Shown here: positions 8,844 to 17,830 of the stretch, piece by piece
Layout of the letters: every line of letters starts with the position of its first letter
Numbering within the stretch: the stretch's first letter is position 1
Assembly (NCBI GenBank): GCA_027596075.1
Contig: JADGJC010000538.1
Coordinates: 1-18,803, forward strand
Reading direction: 5' to 3'
DNA: 18,803 bases
Origin: Rhizophlyctis rosea
Taxonomy: Eukaryota; Chytridiomycota; Chytridiomycetes; Rhizophlyctidales; Rhizophlyctidaceae
Program-made: the position numbers and the translations under genes
Notes under the pieces: model-generated
Seen by the model: the letters and a program-made list of their open reading frames with translations, nothing else
Database searches by the model: none
Told to the model about the DNA's origin: nothing

Positions 8844-9587
8844 ATGGTAAAGACACACGACAAAGATATGGAACAACAGACATACATTAAGAAACTGATT
8901 CTCGACTCCAGTTTGTCAACAAATGGAGACAGTTCGCAGCCAATGTGGAGGTTCTCCACAGGACACAGGATGAAAGCGATAAGGTTAAACACAATGATTC
9001 TACCACTGTCGTACTACAACGTCACGAGCGACAACAATGTCATATCTTTCTCGGATGGAAACGCTCAAAGGACTGCTTATATGAATCAGGGAACTTATAG
9101 TGCCGAAGAATTGGCAGATGAGGTTGCTCGCTCCATGAGCGCAGGAGGGACTCAAACATACGGTTCCAATTTCGACCCGGTGAGTGGGAAACTGACCGTT
9201 GTTGCGTCTGCACCGTTCAAAATTCTTTTGTCTTCTACAAGTAAAAAAATATTGGGACTGAAATCAAACACGGACCCTGCTACAAGTATCACCCTGCAGC
9301 AGCCTGTAGACCTCACACGAACCCAGTTGATTCTTATCAACATCCCGGAATTGTCAAGTAAAGGTAGTGTCATTTACGCGTCTCGTGAAGACCTCAACGT
9401 AATTGATGCAGTTCCTGTCACCCAGGACCTGGGAACCGTTCTAGTACATCAGAATTCGATGAGCGATTTCATTGATGTAGATGACCAGGTTTTGTCGCAA
9501 ATAACGATTCGCCTTCTCGATAGCAACACGATGAAGCCTCTTGATTTGAACGGCGAAACTTTCCAAGTGATCTTCGATATTGAGTGA
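8844..9587 (+). CDS. Penton / minor capsid protein (single jelly roll)
   Basis: An intact ORF of 247 codons. The start may be ATG 8844 (MVKTHDKDM) or the in-frame ATG at 8868 (MEQQTYIKKLILDSS), which looks more like the usual penton N-terminus. Visible hallmarks are MILPLSYYNVTSDNN followed by VISFSDG, the GTYSAEELADEVARSM segment typical of Polinton-like pentons, and the C-terminal ITIRLLDSN then PLDLNGETFQVIF, a β-strand pair characteristic of this protein. It would form the pentameric vertex of the capsid and probably hold the fibres encoded in the left arm. It is the first gene of the right arm. No breaks are seen. Confidence 0.8.
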   Translation: MVKTHDKDMEQQTYIKKLILDSSLSTNGDSSQPMWRFSTGHRMKAIRLNTMILPLSYYNVTSDNNVISFSDGNAQRTAYMNQGTYSAEELADEVARSMSAGGTQTYGSNFDPVSGKLTVVASAPFKILLSSTSKKILGLKSNTDPATSITLQQPVDLTRTQLILINIPELSSKGSVIYASREDLNVIDAVPVTQDLGTVLVHQNSMSDFIDVDDQVLSQITIRLLDSNTMKPLDLNGETFQVIFDIE

Positions 9588-9637
9588 TCACTTTAACCTC
9601 CCAACGGTTTTTTTTCAGCATATCTAGATAAAGAACC

Positions 9638-9940
9638 ATGTCATTACGCTCTGGTTTCGGAAACTTCCTCAACAACGTCAAACAATGGGGTCTGCGCTCC
9701 GGTACGAATATTAAGAATTTTTACGAAAAAGCACGTCAAGTCGCTCATGGAGCCAAGCCACACCTGGAGAAAGGGACGCGGTTTATAGAAGATGTAAACA
9801 GGCATGCACAGAGGGCTCTGACAGACCCTGAACAGCGACGTGTAGCGCAGAATTGGACTACAAATTCAAGAAAATTCACGGACGACTATCACAAATTACT
9901 GGATAAGGAGGAGAGAATGTATGATATAGCCATATCTTGA
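9638..9940 (+). CDS. Small amphipathic, basic protein of unknown function
   Basis: A 100-residue intact ORF starting MSLRSGFGNFLNNVKQWG. The first 20 residues can form an amphipathic helix with Phe, Leu and Trp on one face. The rest is a hydrophilic α-helical protein rich in Lys, Arg and Glu with no Cys. It sits 50 bases after the penton and 66 before the next gene. A short virion protein with an N-terminal amphipathic helix next to the penton recalls the position and style of adenovirus protein VI, a membrane-active minor protein. That comparison is an inference from shape only; there is no recognisable motif. Confidence 0.65.
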   Translation: MSLRSGFGNFLNNVKQWGLRSGTNIKNFYEKARQVAHGAKPHLEKGTRFIEDVNRHAQRALTDPEQRRVAQNWTTNSRKFTDDYHKLLDKEERMYDIAIS

Positions 9941-10006
9941 TAGGTAGGGAAGGTTGCCTCTCGACGATTTGGTTATTGCAAAATTATTTTCCCTGCCTTC
10001 TCTTAA

Positions 10007-11404
10007 ATGGACGAAAGATTGAAAGATTACATTGAAAGTCAGAGGGTAGACCCGGTTGCTCTCCAACTGAACAATATCCACCTCGAAATGATAAAGTCCC
10101 TTGACGAGAACCGAATCACCGATAAGACGAGGTATGAACTCCAGCAAGTCATCCGTAGCGGCTATTTTACACAAGTCGACGTGCCACGTATCCCTGATGT
10201 AGGAGAGATAAAGACCGCCACAGCACAGGCTAACACCCCTCCTAACCAGTTCCGAGTGGGTGACAAAGCCTACCAAAGGTTCACGTTCGACCCATTGTAT
10301 AAAATCAAGGAACTACCACCAGCACGGGTCACTTTTCCCGTTTACAGCGATGAAGAGAAACTTGGACACTTTTCAAAAGGGTTCCTCCACAAGCACGACG
10401 TATCTTTGAAAGACCAATCAGCGCTCAATGAGATTCGAAAGAAACAGTTGGGCGAAGAGATTGACAAGGTGCGAAAATTGGAGAAAAGTAGGTCTCTCGG
10501 TCATGATGTTGTCAATCAGAGAACCGAGTTGGTACAGGACCAAATCGACAAATTGGCGAACCCCTTAAAAGTTGTTACTGAAGCGAATGTAGACACGGAC
10601 GTCTCTTTAGTCTCACAAATTCCGAGACAGAGAAAGATTGAGACCGCCCCAGGTGTGGGTAATGATGTATACGAGGCTGTAAAATATGAGGTGGGTATCA
10701 AGAGACCCACCGTAGCACAGAAAAGGAGAATAGGAAAGATGGCACCATTAGCGGTCGACACAACAATCAAGAAACCCGGTTATAGTCTTTCCGAGTTCAC
10801 ATACCCAGCAGAACATTATCTCGACACAGACGGAAATTTGCATCAAACCATAGGTAATCCATTCAGAGATTACAGTCTATCTTTGTCTAAATATGTCAAA
10901 GACGCATGGGAGCATCCAGTCAAGGCTGGTCAAAAATTGTAGGAAAAGAATCTTGCGGTACGGAGCGCAACTCTCCAGGAACAGGAAACAATCGATACAA
11001 CCCAGAGAAAACGTAGACGACATACTGTTGGAGGTTTACAGCCGACTTTGCAAGAAACGGTGGAAAGTGTCAATAAAAACGTACGAGATATATATCGTTT
11101 GCCACCGCAAATCGCGGGTCCCATCTCGCAGAAAGAAACCATTGCACGTGGACAAGGCGCGATCTCAAAACGAGAGTTCGAGATCCGCCTTGACCAACTT
11201 ACAAGTCGACAGAAGGGCAAACCTATAAGTCAACAAGCAAAAGACGACCTTTTGGACGAGTTGCACACCCTGTACCGAGCACCACAATCCGTTCTTGCCT
11301 CTATAGAAAAACATGGCAGAAGGAAATCCTTCGTTAAAGCATTATATGATTATGTAATCACCCAAGACAGAATGGTGAAGAGTAATTTAAATCCGTGGCT
11401 TTGA
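10007..11404 (+). pseudogene. Hydrophilic 465-codon protein with an in-frame TAG
   Basis: Coding starts at ATG 10007 (MDERLKDYIESQRVDP) and stops at the TAG 10940-10942 after 311 residues. The same frame then runs on without a break to a TGA at 11402-11404, with protein of the same style: charged, helical and low in Cys and Trp (for example ETIDTTQRKRRRHTVGG and EFEIRLDQLTSRQKGK). The matching composition and the lack of any start codon for the second part argue that this is one gene with a premature stop. I do not recognise a family. Its place after the penton and amphipathic gene suggests a minor structural or internal virion protein. Confidence 0.6.
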
Positions 11405-11436
11405 GGAAATGTGGCGGAACCTTTCCCCAACACGAG

Positions 11437-11515
11437 AAGTCTTGTATCACACAGGTGAACTTGTGTATCACCATGTTGATGTCCTGTGTTACCATGTTGA
11501 TGTCTTGTATCACCA
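11437..11515. repeat. Intergenic direct repeats (TTGTATCAC / accatgttgatgtc)
   Basis: The 14-mer accatgttgatgtc occurs at 11470-11483 and 11491-11504 (period 21). It lies inside a string of related words: cttgtatcacac, cttgtgtatcacc, ctgtgttacc and cttgtatcacc. No gene covers this stretch. Similar TTGTGTCACCATATTGA and CGTATCACC words appear at about 6055-6086 on the other arm. They could be binding sites for a virus- or host-encoded factor. Confidence 0.7.
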
Positions 11516-11524
11516 AAGAGGGCG

Positions 11525-11570
11525 AACGCGTTTGATGATTTTTATTATATTTATATTCTATATATAAAGA
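11525..11570 (+). promoter_or_regulatory. Candidate promoter: AACGCGTTT plus TATAAAGA
   Basis: The palindromic AACGCGTTT at 11525-11533 is followed by a very AT-rich tract and TATAAAGA at 11563-11570, 22 bases before the ATG at 11592. The same pair (AACGCGTTT then TATAAAGA) precedes the replication gene at 12015, so it looks like a shared promoter module. Confidence 0.5.
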
Positions 11571-11591
11571 TAACATTACTATCAAATAAAA

Positions 11592-11885
11592 ATGCCCGGA
11601 AATAGGAATAGCGGACGAACTCTTGGTAGGAAAAACTATGCCCCGAAGTATCGTCTACTCTTTGAAAACCATGACAAGACAAAAATTGAGGTAGGTGTTT
11701 ATGCATCCTTACACGAAATCGCCTCGGTGCTGGACGTGAAATATTTAACTGTTTGACATTTGCAAGCAGGGACGCGTCGGTGTTTTAGGAAATGTGCTCG
11801 CTACAGCATTGAGAAAATCCATGATGAACGAGAGGAAGAGCCCGACAAGGTTGAGGAAGTCATACCAGTTTCACCCATTGATTGA
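11592..11885 (+). pseudogene. Small HTH-like (NUMOD-type?) DNA-binding protein with in-frame TGA
   Basis: The frame from ATG 11592 (MPGNRNSGRTLGRKNYAPKY) encodes 54 residues to a TGA at 11754-11756, then 42 more codons in the same frame to a TGA at 11883-11885. The segment YASLHEIASVLDVKYLTV, the stop, then HLQAGTRRCFRKCARYSI looks like a short helix-turn-helix. It resembles modules attached to homing endonucleases ('s..eIA..L.v...TV..l..g......Y.I.ki'). It would be a small DNA-binding regulator; this is a weak family guess. The stop falls within the predicted second helix, so the product is probably dead unless read through. A strong TATA-like promoter sits just upstream. Confidence 0.5.
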
Positions 11886-11964
11886 TTTAATTGTATTGCT
11901 TGTAATAATTTGAAGCATCATTGGTGCTTGGACTTATCACACACGTGACGCGAGAAATAGGAAA

Positions 11965-11986
11965 AACGCGTTTAAGGGTATAAAGA
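11965..11986 (+). promoter_or_regulatory. Candidate promoter of the replication gene: AACGCGTTT plus TATAAAGA
   Basis: AACGCGTTT at 11965-11973 and TATAAAGA at 11979-11986 lie 29 bases before ATG 12015. This repeats the module before the 11592 gene. ACGCGT is also the core of the fungal MluI cell-cycle box; whether that matters in this host is unknown. Confidence 0.5.
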
Positions 11987-12014
11987 ATATTTATTTTATC
12001 ACGCAGATAATAGG

Positions 12015-15000
12015 ATGCCGTTAGTTACAAACCCATTTGAAGTATCACATTACGTCCTTGAAGGACGGAGAAGAATACCAGTTTATGCACGAGTGAAGGT
12101 TGGAGGAAAACCTTACTACAGATTGTTAGAGAAAATATTTACGGAACGCATAAGCCGCAAAGGATGGACCCCTGAAAGGCGCGATATGTATTACCAGTTA
12201 ATGAATAGAAGGGCGGACTGGGACGCTTATCCAGAGAGACAGGAAGAGAAAGAGTTGCAGAAGGAGACTCAACGGATTGAAAGACAGGTTGAAAGGCAAC
12301 GGAGCCAAGTAGAAGAGACGTCTTGGGACGTACAATGGGTGTGTTTGCGATACCGAGCGAATCTCCACAGGGGAAATGATGAGGTACCCTTGGGAGGTTC
12401 CACCTCCCAAGGGTCGTCCGGCAAAGCCGGACTCCCGGAAGTGAAAGTTAGCGCCTCTCGAAAATACACTGAAGGTGGGTTTCGTCAAGCAGCAGGTCTC
12501 GACTATCGTGAGGGAAAAATTCAAGCCGCGCTTGACGCGAAAGGACCTCGGTTCCTTGCAGACCTCCGAAAAAGACAAGACGATTTTGAGGGGAAGATCG
12601 CCGCAGGTCTAGGTGATCGCGACTATGCCGTATGCTACGAAACGTTGAGTAACACTTTTCAAGAATCGTTAACGGTTGTCGCCTCCAGAAACAACACATA
12701 GAAGAAGATTGAGGAAGCCGTTAAGAAGCATCTTGAAGAGAACAACCTTCTTGACGGCGAAACCGGGTCTGGCAACGAACAGATCACTTTGCTTACCGCC
12801 GTAACCTCTGCGGTTTGTACAAGTGACGACACTCTTTCGTTGAGAAACACCTTGTTATTCGATGAGCAACAAGACGAGTTCTCTGTAAAAGTTGATTGGG
12901 ATGGAGAGAGGGGTCAGTGCCTTATCAAGGCGATGAGAAACGCGTGGGGCTACCACCGCGTCACTAACCGTAAGGGAAGCAAATTGATTATGGATGACAA
13001 GTTTCTACAAGAACGCTGTCACATATATGACTTGTACGGAGGTTGCGCAGTTGACCAAGCCTGCAAGTTGGCAAAACTTATCAGAGATGAAGAGAATATC
13101 CACTGTCCTTATGCCTTCCTCGACGCAAATCGAGATGTTATCGCTCAATCCGAGGTATATGACCAAAAGGAGAAGAGCGCAAAGTATGAAACGTCTCCAC
13201 TCTATGGTGTTGTCTACAACGGGCACATCACTGAAATCAAAGGTAAGAATGGACGCAAGTCATTGTCGCAGAGGTTAATGGAAGCGAGAAAGAAAATCAA
13301 ATCGTCTTTTTCTGAACAAGGCAAACAGACCGTGAAAGATGGTGAGAATGATGACGCGGAGGAAGAGATGGAAGAGGAATATATCTGCATTGACGAACAC
13401 AACTATGACTTCGAGGAAATTGTTCGACGCATACTATGGTACAATTCCATCAGGGAAAAGAAAACTCGATTCGTTTTATGCAACGGAACATACACACAAT
13501 ACCCAGGGATGCTTGAGGTTGATTTGAAAAAGAGCCTTATCAAAGAGACTCTCTATTTTGTCCTTCTCTACATTGTGCAATTGACGAAAAGCATTCCCAG
13601 TGTTCAAACAAAGACAAGCAGCAGGAGCAAAAGATGCACTATTGAGAAGATTACCTTCCCAAACACGGGAAACCAAATCACCATTTACGATGAAGACCAC
13701 CTTCGCGCAGACATTTGTAAGAAACTCAACATTACATATAAGAACCAGACAAAGACCAGCATTGCAAAAGAGTATCTTGAAAAATGCAAGGAGAGGTTCA
13801 TCCATTGCAAATCCGTCATGACAAAAGACCTTCTAGAAATTCTGGAAACCACAAAGAAGCCAGAGATTTTTTATGGCTTATTACACGACGTTGAAGAGAT
13901 AAAAACGCTTGAAACTGTAGCATATGACATCCCTAAATGCTACAGGAATGCCTGGCGTACAATGCCGTATGATTATCCAGTTTTTAGCATCTTTGATAAG
14001 AAACAGCCATATGACCCGGTCACCTCGAAAAATGCAACCGTTCCAGGCTGGTATTTCATCGAGACCCAAAATGTCCTCCCACTTGGTAAAGGAGGGCAGA
14101 TGTCGAACGTTTCAGTGCAATTTGCAAAACAGAAAAATATCACATTCGAGATTAAGTCGATGATTCTTGCGTCATGGTCTTTACCGCATGACTATTTTTC
14201 ACAGGTCATAGACGATGTAGTGGAAAAGGTAGGAGACAAAGATGCAAAACACCCGATGAACGACTTGATTGGTCTTCTCGGAACTTCGACCAACTCAAAA
14301 CACTTCAGGACCTTGTTTTTCCAGAAAGAAAAGGAGGCGGTCTATTATTGTTGTAAGTTTCGAAAAGGCGGTTTCAAAAGCAGCGTTGCTAGATTATTCT
14401 CCCAAAAAGAGCACGCAGTGGATTTGTATCAAGTCACCAAATACAAAGAATCAGAGACTTATGAGTCACACAAGCCCATCCGTAAGCAAATTATTGAGTG
14501 GGCGAACTGTCTGCTTCACAATATGATTGAAGATCTCCTCGGAGGTTCTTTTGACTTTGACAAAATCCTCGCCGTCAAAACAGACTGCGTTTTCCTCAAT
14601 AAACAACATGTTACAAAGGACGAAACAATCTTGAACAAATATCGTAAAGAGGTCTTCCCGCTTGTTCTCAAAAGCAGGTTGGAGGTTCCATCAAAAGCGT
14701 ACAATCCACGTGACGAGCCCCAGTGGAACGAACGCCACCTTGAAGGGACAGTCACCGCAGCCGATGTCCTGTCAACCTGCCTTGGTGGCGCCAGAATTCA
14801 AGGTGAAGCCGGGACCGGGAAGTCGAGACTCTTCATGGCATTGGCAAAGACCCTTGAAGAGAAGGGGTTCAAGGTTCTCACTGCAGCACCTACAAACCTA
14901 GCCGCACTCAACGTTCAAGGTCAAACCATCCATAGAGGATTGAAAATCACGGGAATAGACACCGGTCATTTGGTCACCACGTTGACTCACCAAAAGCCAG

Positions 15001-16130
15001 ACTATCTCCTCATTGATGAAGATTCGCAAATATCGTCCCAGGTGTGGAACATCATCTATCTATGGAAAAAGGCGGGAGCGAAAGTCTTAATTTTGGGAGA
15101 CGGTGATATATGGAAGGACTAAAAAATAGTCCATTATGGGCAGACTTTTCCAGTGGAAAGTAAGGAAAACGTACTACATGACGATTATCTAAACAGCGAT
15201 ATTGTCAAACTCATCTGCGATTACAACCTTATTCACCTTGGTACCAACTTCCGCTATGTAGACGACCCCACGAACGAAATGAAGGAGATTGTTTCGTCTG
15301 TGCAGAAGGGAGAAAAAGCCTTCCCGGAGAACATGATGGTCTCCACGAACGATTTGCAGAAGTTCAGATTCAACATTTGCTACACCAACAGGATGAGACA
15401 TTTTATCAACGCTATACATATGAAAGCGGATGAGGTCAGGACCGTCAGGAATGGATTCAGAAGTCCAAGAGTCAGGGGAGATAAAACGACGCAGGAATCC
15501 TATTTCACAAAGGGAAGCCCGCTGATTTGCCGCGAAGCCAGGGACAATATTGTAAAAGGGACCAGATGGATGGTCAAAAAATGGGATAACCAGTACGTCG
15601 AATTGGTGAGTTCCACCAACAGTGACTTGACGTACACTATCGAGAAGGAGAACCTGCAGAGGAACTTTGTCTCGGCGTACTGCATAACAACTCACCAAGC
15701 CCAAGGTCAGACCATAAAGCAAGATTTCGTAATTCACGAGAAGGAGAAAATGAACATTCGTCTTTTATACACTGGAGTATCACGTGCTAGTCACAGCAAA
15801 TACCTACACTTTAGTGATGTAAAAATACCATCAGTGCTGAAAGACCCTATTCTGAAGGAAAACTTGCTTCGGTCCATCAGTTGGGTACGAGGAAAGACTC
15901 CAGAAGACGTCATTGCTTACATGCAACCGAATATCCCAGGGAGGTATTCATGGGACGATTACGGTTGGGAGTGGGAAATTGACCATATCATGGATAAGAA
16001 TTACTGTAAAAAAAATAACATACCTGTTGAGAGGAGAGACCATTATGAAAACCTTCGACCCATGATTTTGTCTTTGAACAGGTCACGACAAGACGGGTAC
16101 ACCGAACTTGTACGTTGCAAGACTTTGTAA
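12015..16130 (+). pseudogene. Giant replication protein: polymerase-like + SF1 helicase + HNH, with two in-frame stops
   Basis: One frame runs 1,371 codons from ATG 12015 to TAA 16128-16130, interrupted only by TAG 12699-12701 (codon 229) and TAA 15120-15122 (codon 1036). Codons 1-600 are not recognised and contain acidic and basic coiled stretches. Codons about 630-870 look like a polymerase palm: motif A-like AYDIPKCYRNAW (Asp 638), motif B-like HPMNDLIGLLGTSTNSK (near 749) and motif C-like ILAVKTDCVFL (Asp 857), similar in layout to TV-Pol polymerases of virophages and Polinton-like viruses. Codons about 920-1265 are a Pif1/RecD-like SF1 helicase: GEAGTGKS (930), APTNLAALNVQGQTIH, LLIDEDSQ (1001), LGDGD, THQAQGQT and YTGVSRA. 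The C-terminus carries an HNH nuclease motif: EIDHI (Asp 1323), ENLRPM and LNRSR. It would copy and unwind the viral genome. The helicase and HNH calls are strong; the polymerase call is moderate. Confidence 0.75.
12386..12432. repeat. Two adjacent perfect hairpins inside the replication gene
   Basis: Hairpin 1 has perfect arms of 11 bases, CCCTTGGGAGG (12387-12397) and CCTCCCAAGGG (12403-12413), with a five-base loop. An extra A-T pair (12386, 12414) extends the stem. Hairpin 2 has perfect 7-base arms, GTCCGGC (12416-12422) and GCCGGAC (12426-12432), around AAA. The pair is GC-rich and in frame, coding a Gly/Ser-rich linker. It resembles mobile double-hairpin elements known from some mitochondrial genomes, but may equally be a structure with its own function. 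Confidence 0.8.
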
Positions 16131-16172
16131 ATGAGATATATTCAAAACTTTTCTTGTTTATTTATAATTGAG

Positions 16173-17291
16173 ATGGAAGAGTTAAAGAAACTCTACGAGA
16201 CTCCCGGAGCACCACAGGGTGCCGCAGGATTACGAAACATATTGAAAGCCCGAGGGGTGAACATATCGTTGAAAGTTATCAAGGATTTTCTCAAAAGTCA
16301 CGATACAGCCCAAGTCCACACAAAGAGAAAGTTAATCAATCTTAACGTCAACATAACCGGCGAGCCCTTTGAGACTTGGGAGAGTGATATTCTACACCTT
16401 CAGAAGGATGTGCCAGCGAGCAAGAACAGCGGGTACAAGTATATCCTAGTTTGTGTGGACAAGTTTTCAAAAGTGATCTTTACTCGACGTTTGAAAAAAG
16501 TTGACGACCCTTCCGTATCAGCAGCCATGAAGGATATACTCTCACAGTGCGTGGAGACATACAAGATGCGACCACGGAAACTTATCACCGATGCCGACCC
16601 TACCTTTACCTCGGGAGTTTTCAAAAAATTGATGGAAAAGTTCGTTATCGACCATCGCACCGTTTATATGGCTTATGAAGCCGAAAACACGATTAAACTG
16701 ATAAAATCTGCCATATCCAGAGCCCTAACTCATAGAGGTAGTAAAAAGTGGGAAGATCTCTTGCAAGATCTAACAGACACTCTTAACCAACGCGTCCACC
16801 GTGGCTTGAAAATGTCCCCATATGACGCGTTGAAGGACACAGAACAGGCGCGAGCAAATCTAGAGAGATATTGGAGAAAAACTAAAGCAAAAGAAACAGA
16901 GACTTTTGCTGTAGGAGACCACGTAAGGCTCCGGGAGGAGAAGGGGACGTTCGCTAAAGGTCATGTTCAAACATTCTCCAGAGAAGTTTACCGTATATCA
17001 CATGTGTTCCCACCCATCGATGAATTTAAGAGTTATCGTTACGGGTTGAATGGAATAAGGGACCGCGTCTTTACATTCAATGACCTGATGAAAACGTCAG
17101 CCCCAATCACGGAACGCAAACGGAAAGTCCGTCCGAAAGACCGCTTCCAGAAACAAGCGGAGAAGGAACTCCGAGGACTCGGGGAATATCCCCGAACAGG
17201 ACGGACACGGGCAGCAGATAAGCCCAGGAAACCGCGTGGGGATATATTATATATAGACGTTCCCGCGCGGAAGGGGAAAGTTGCTCATTAG
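16173..17291 (+). CDS. Retroviral-like DDE integrase (rve, Maverick/Polinton type)
   Basis: I chose ATG 16173 (MEELKKLYETPGAP) because Maverick-type integrases typically begin this way, although the frame opens 14 codons earlier at an ATG next to the previous gene's stop. The protein is 372 residues. The catalytic core has ETWESDILHL (Asp 72), LITDADPTFTS (Asp 140) and AENTIKLIKSAISR (Glu 171, or Glu 169). About 30 residues separate the second Asp from Glu 171, against about 35 in the family, so a small in-frame deletion near 16670 is possible. An SH3-like C-terminal part (FAVGDHVRLREEKG) and a basic tail follow. It would cut and join the viral DNA ends to the host genome. It is the next-to-last gene of the right arm, as often in Polintons. 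No stop or shift is seen. Confidence 0.85.
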   Translation: MEELKKLYETPGAPQGAAGLRNILKARGVNISLKVIKDFLKSHDTAQVHTKRKLINLNVNITGEPFETWESDILHLQKDVPASKNSGYKYILVCVDKFSKVIFTRRLKKVDDPSVSAAMKDILSQCVETYKMRPRKLITDADPTFTSGVFKKLMEKFVIDHRTVYMAYEAENTIKLIKSAISRALTHRGSKKWEDLLQDLTDTLNQRVHRGLKMSPYDALKDTEQARANLERYWRKTKAKETETFAVGDHVRLREEKGTFAKGHVQTFSREVYRISHVFPPIDEFKSYRYGLNGIRDRVFTFNDLMKTSAPITERKRKVRPKDRFQKQAEKELRGLGEYPRTGRTRAADKPRKPRGDILYIDVPARKGKVAH

Positions 17292-17308
17292 AAATACTCT
17301 CCATTACA

Positions 17309-17572
17309 ATGGATGGTGTGAGAGAACAGATATTAGTGCACATCGCCGCAACACGCCGTTTCATTGATGTTTGTCAATGGTCTTTGAAGCACCCCGACAG
17401 ACCACTTGTCGAATGCGATACCTTCCAAACGGCGAGTGGGATGGAGCGGCGAGAGTATCTAGTGCCCTGGTCAAACGTTCGAGACGGAACAATCGGTGAC
17501 GTTCTCATATCCGCCTGTCGAAACATCACCCGCCTTGAAACCGCCCTTGCCTTATTGGAAGATTTAGAATGA
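17309..17572 (+). CDS. Small unknown protein after the integrase
   Basis: An 87-residue intact ORF from ATG 17309 to TGA 17570-17572, starting 18 bases after the integrase stop. The sequence MDGVREQILVHIAATRRF suggests an α-helical N-terminus, and the C-terminus (ISACRNITRLETALALLEDL) is also helical. There is one Cys in the N-terminal third, two further on and no signal peptide. No family is recognised. Tight spacing to the integrase, clean start and same strand support a real gene. It is the last viral-looking gene in the window. Confidence 0.5.
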   Translation: MDGVREQILVHIAATRRFIDVCQWSLKHPDRPLVECDTFQTASGMERREYLVPWSNVRDGTIGDVLISACRNITRLETALALLEDLE

Positions 17573-17587
17573 TGTATAATATTTAAT

Positions 17588-17666
17588 GTGGTGTATACTA
17601 CAAGCAATGTATAGTATGGTACACCACTCGACGTCCATGTATAGTTCCCGATGTAGGGTACACCAT
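17588..17666. repeat. Inverted repeat and repeated GGTACACCA words, possible element end
   Basis: GTGGTGTATACTA (17588-17600) and TAGTATGGTACACCAC (17612-17627) form an imperfect hairpin. A second copy of the right side follows: atgtatagt, a spacer, then gggtacacca to about 17666. This lies between the last viral gene and the retroelement fragment, where a terminal inverted repeat or its remnant would be expected. The left end of the element is outside the window, so this cannot be tested here. Confidence 0.5.
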
Positions 17667-17830
17667 GTAGAGGGTTGACTCGGAAGGGAGGTAATAATAT
17701 TTAGTTTTAAATCGTTGATGCAGCGGGTCGACTAGGAAATTATTTTGTGGTGAAATGTGAATGAAACGTGGCTGGATGTTGTCGAGCCAAACATTACATT
17801 GTTTGATTCGTTGGTGAAAAGTGGAGCGAA
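17667..17830. other. Non-coding junction stretch
   Basis: This holds no ORF I would defend. It is AT-rich at first (ggtaataatatttagtttt) and then leads into the retroelement-like ORF. The boundary between the virus and host repeat DNA probably lies here or in the hairpin zone just before it. Confidence 0.4.

Noticed and set aside
9896..10276. Minus-strand ORF of 126 codons
   Set aside because: Antisense of the 10007 gene start; no motif and opposite to all right-arm genes.
8375..15122. Stop codon reassignment (ciliate-like TAA/TAG = Gln)
   Set aside because: Internal TGA stops also occur (7701, 7562, 11754), and TAA and TAG end other genes normally (4755, 16130, 17291). The ATPase TAA also falls where relatives usually have an aromatic or similar residue, not Gln.
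15189..15737. Minus-strand ORF of 182 codons
   Set aside because: Antisense of the helicase part of the replication gene, where SF1 motifs are clear.
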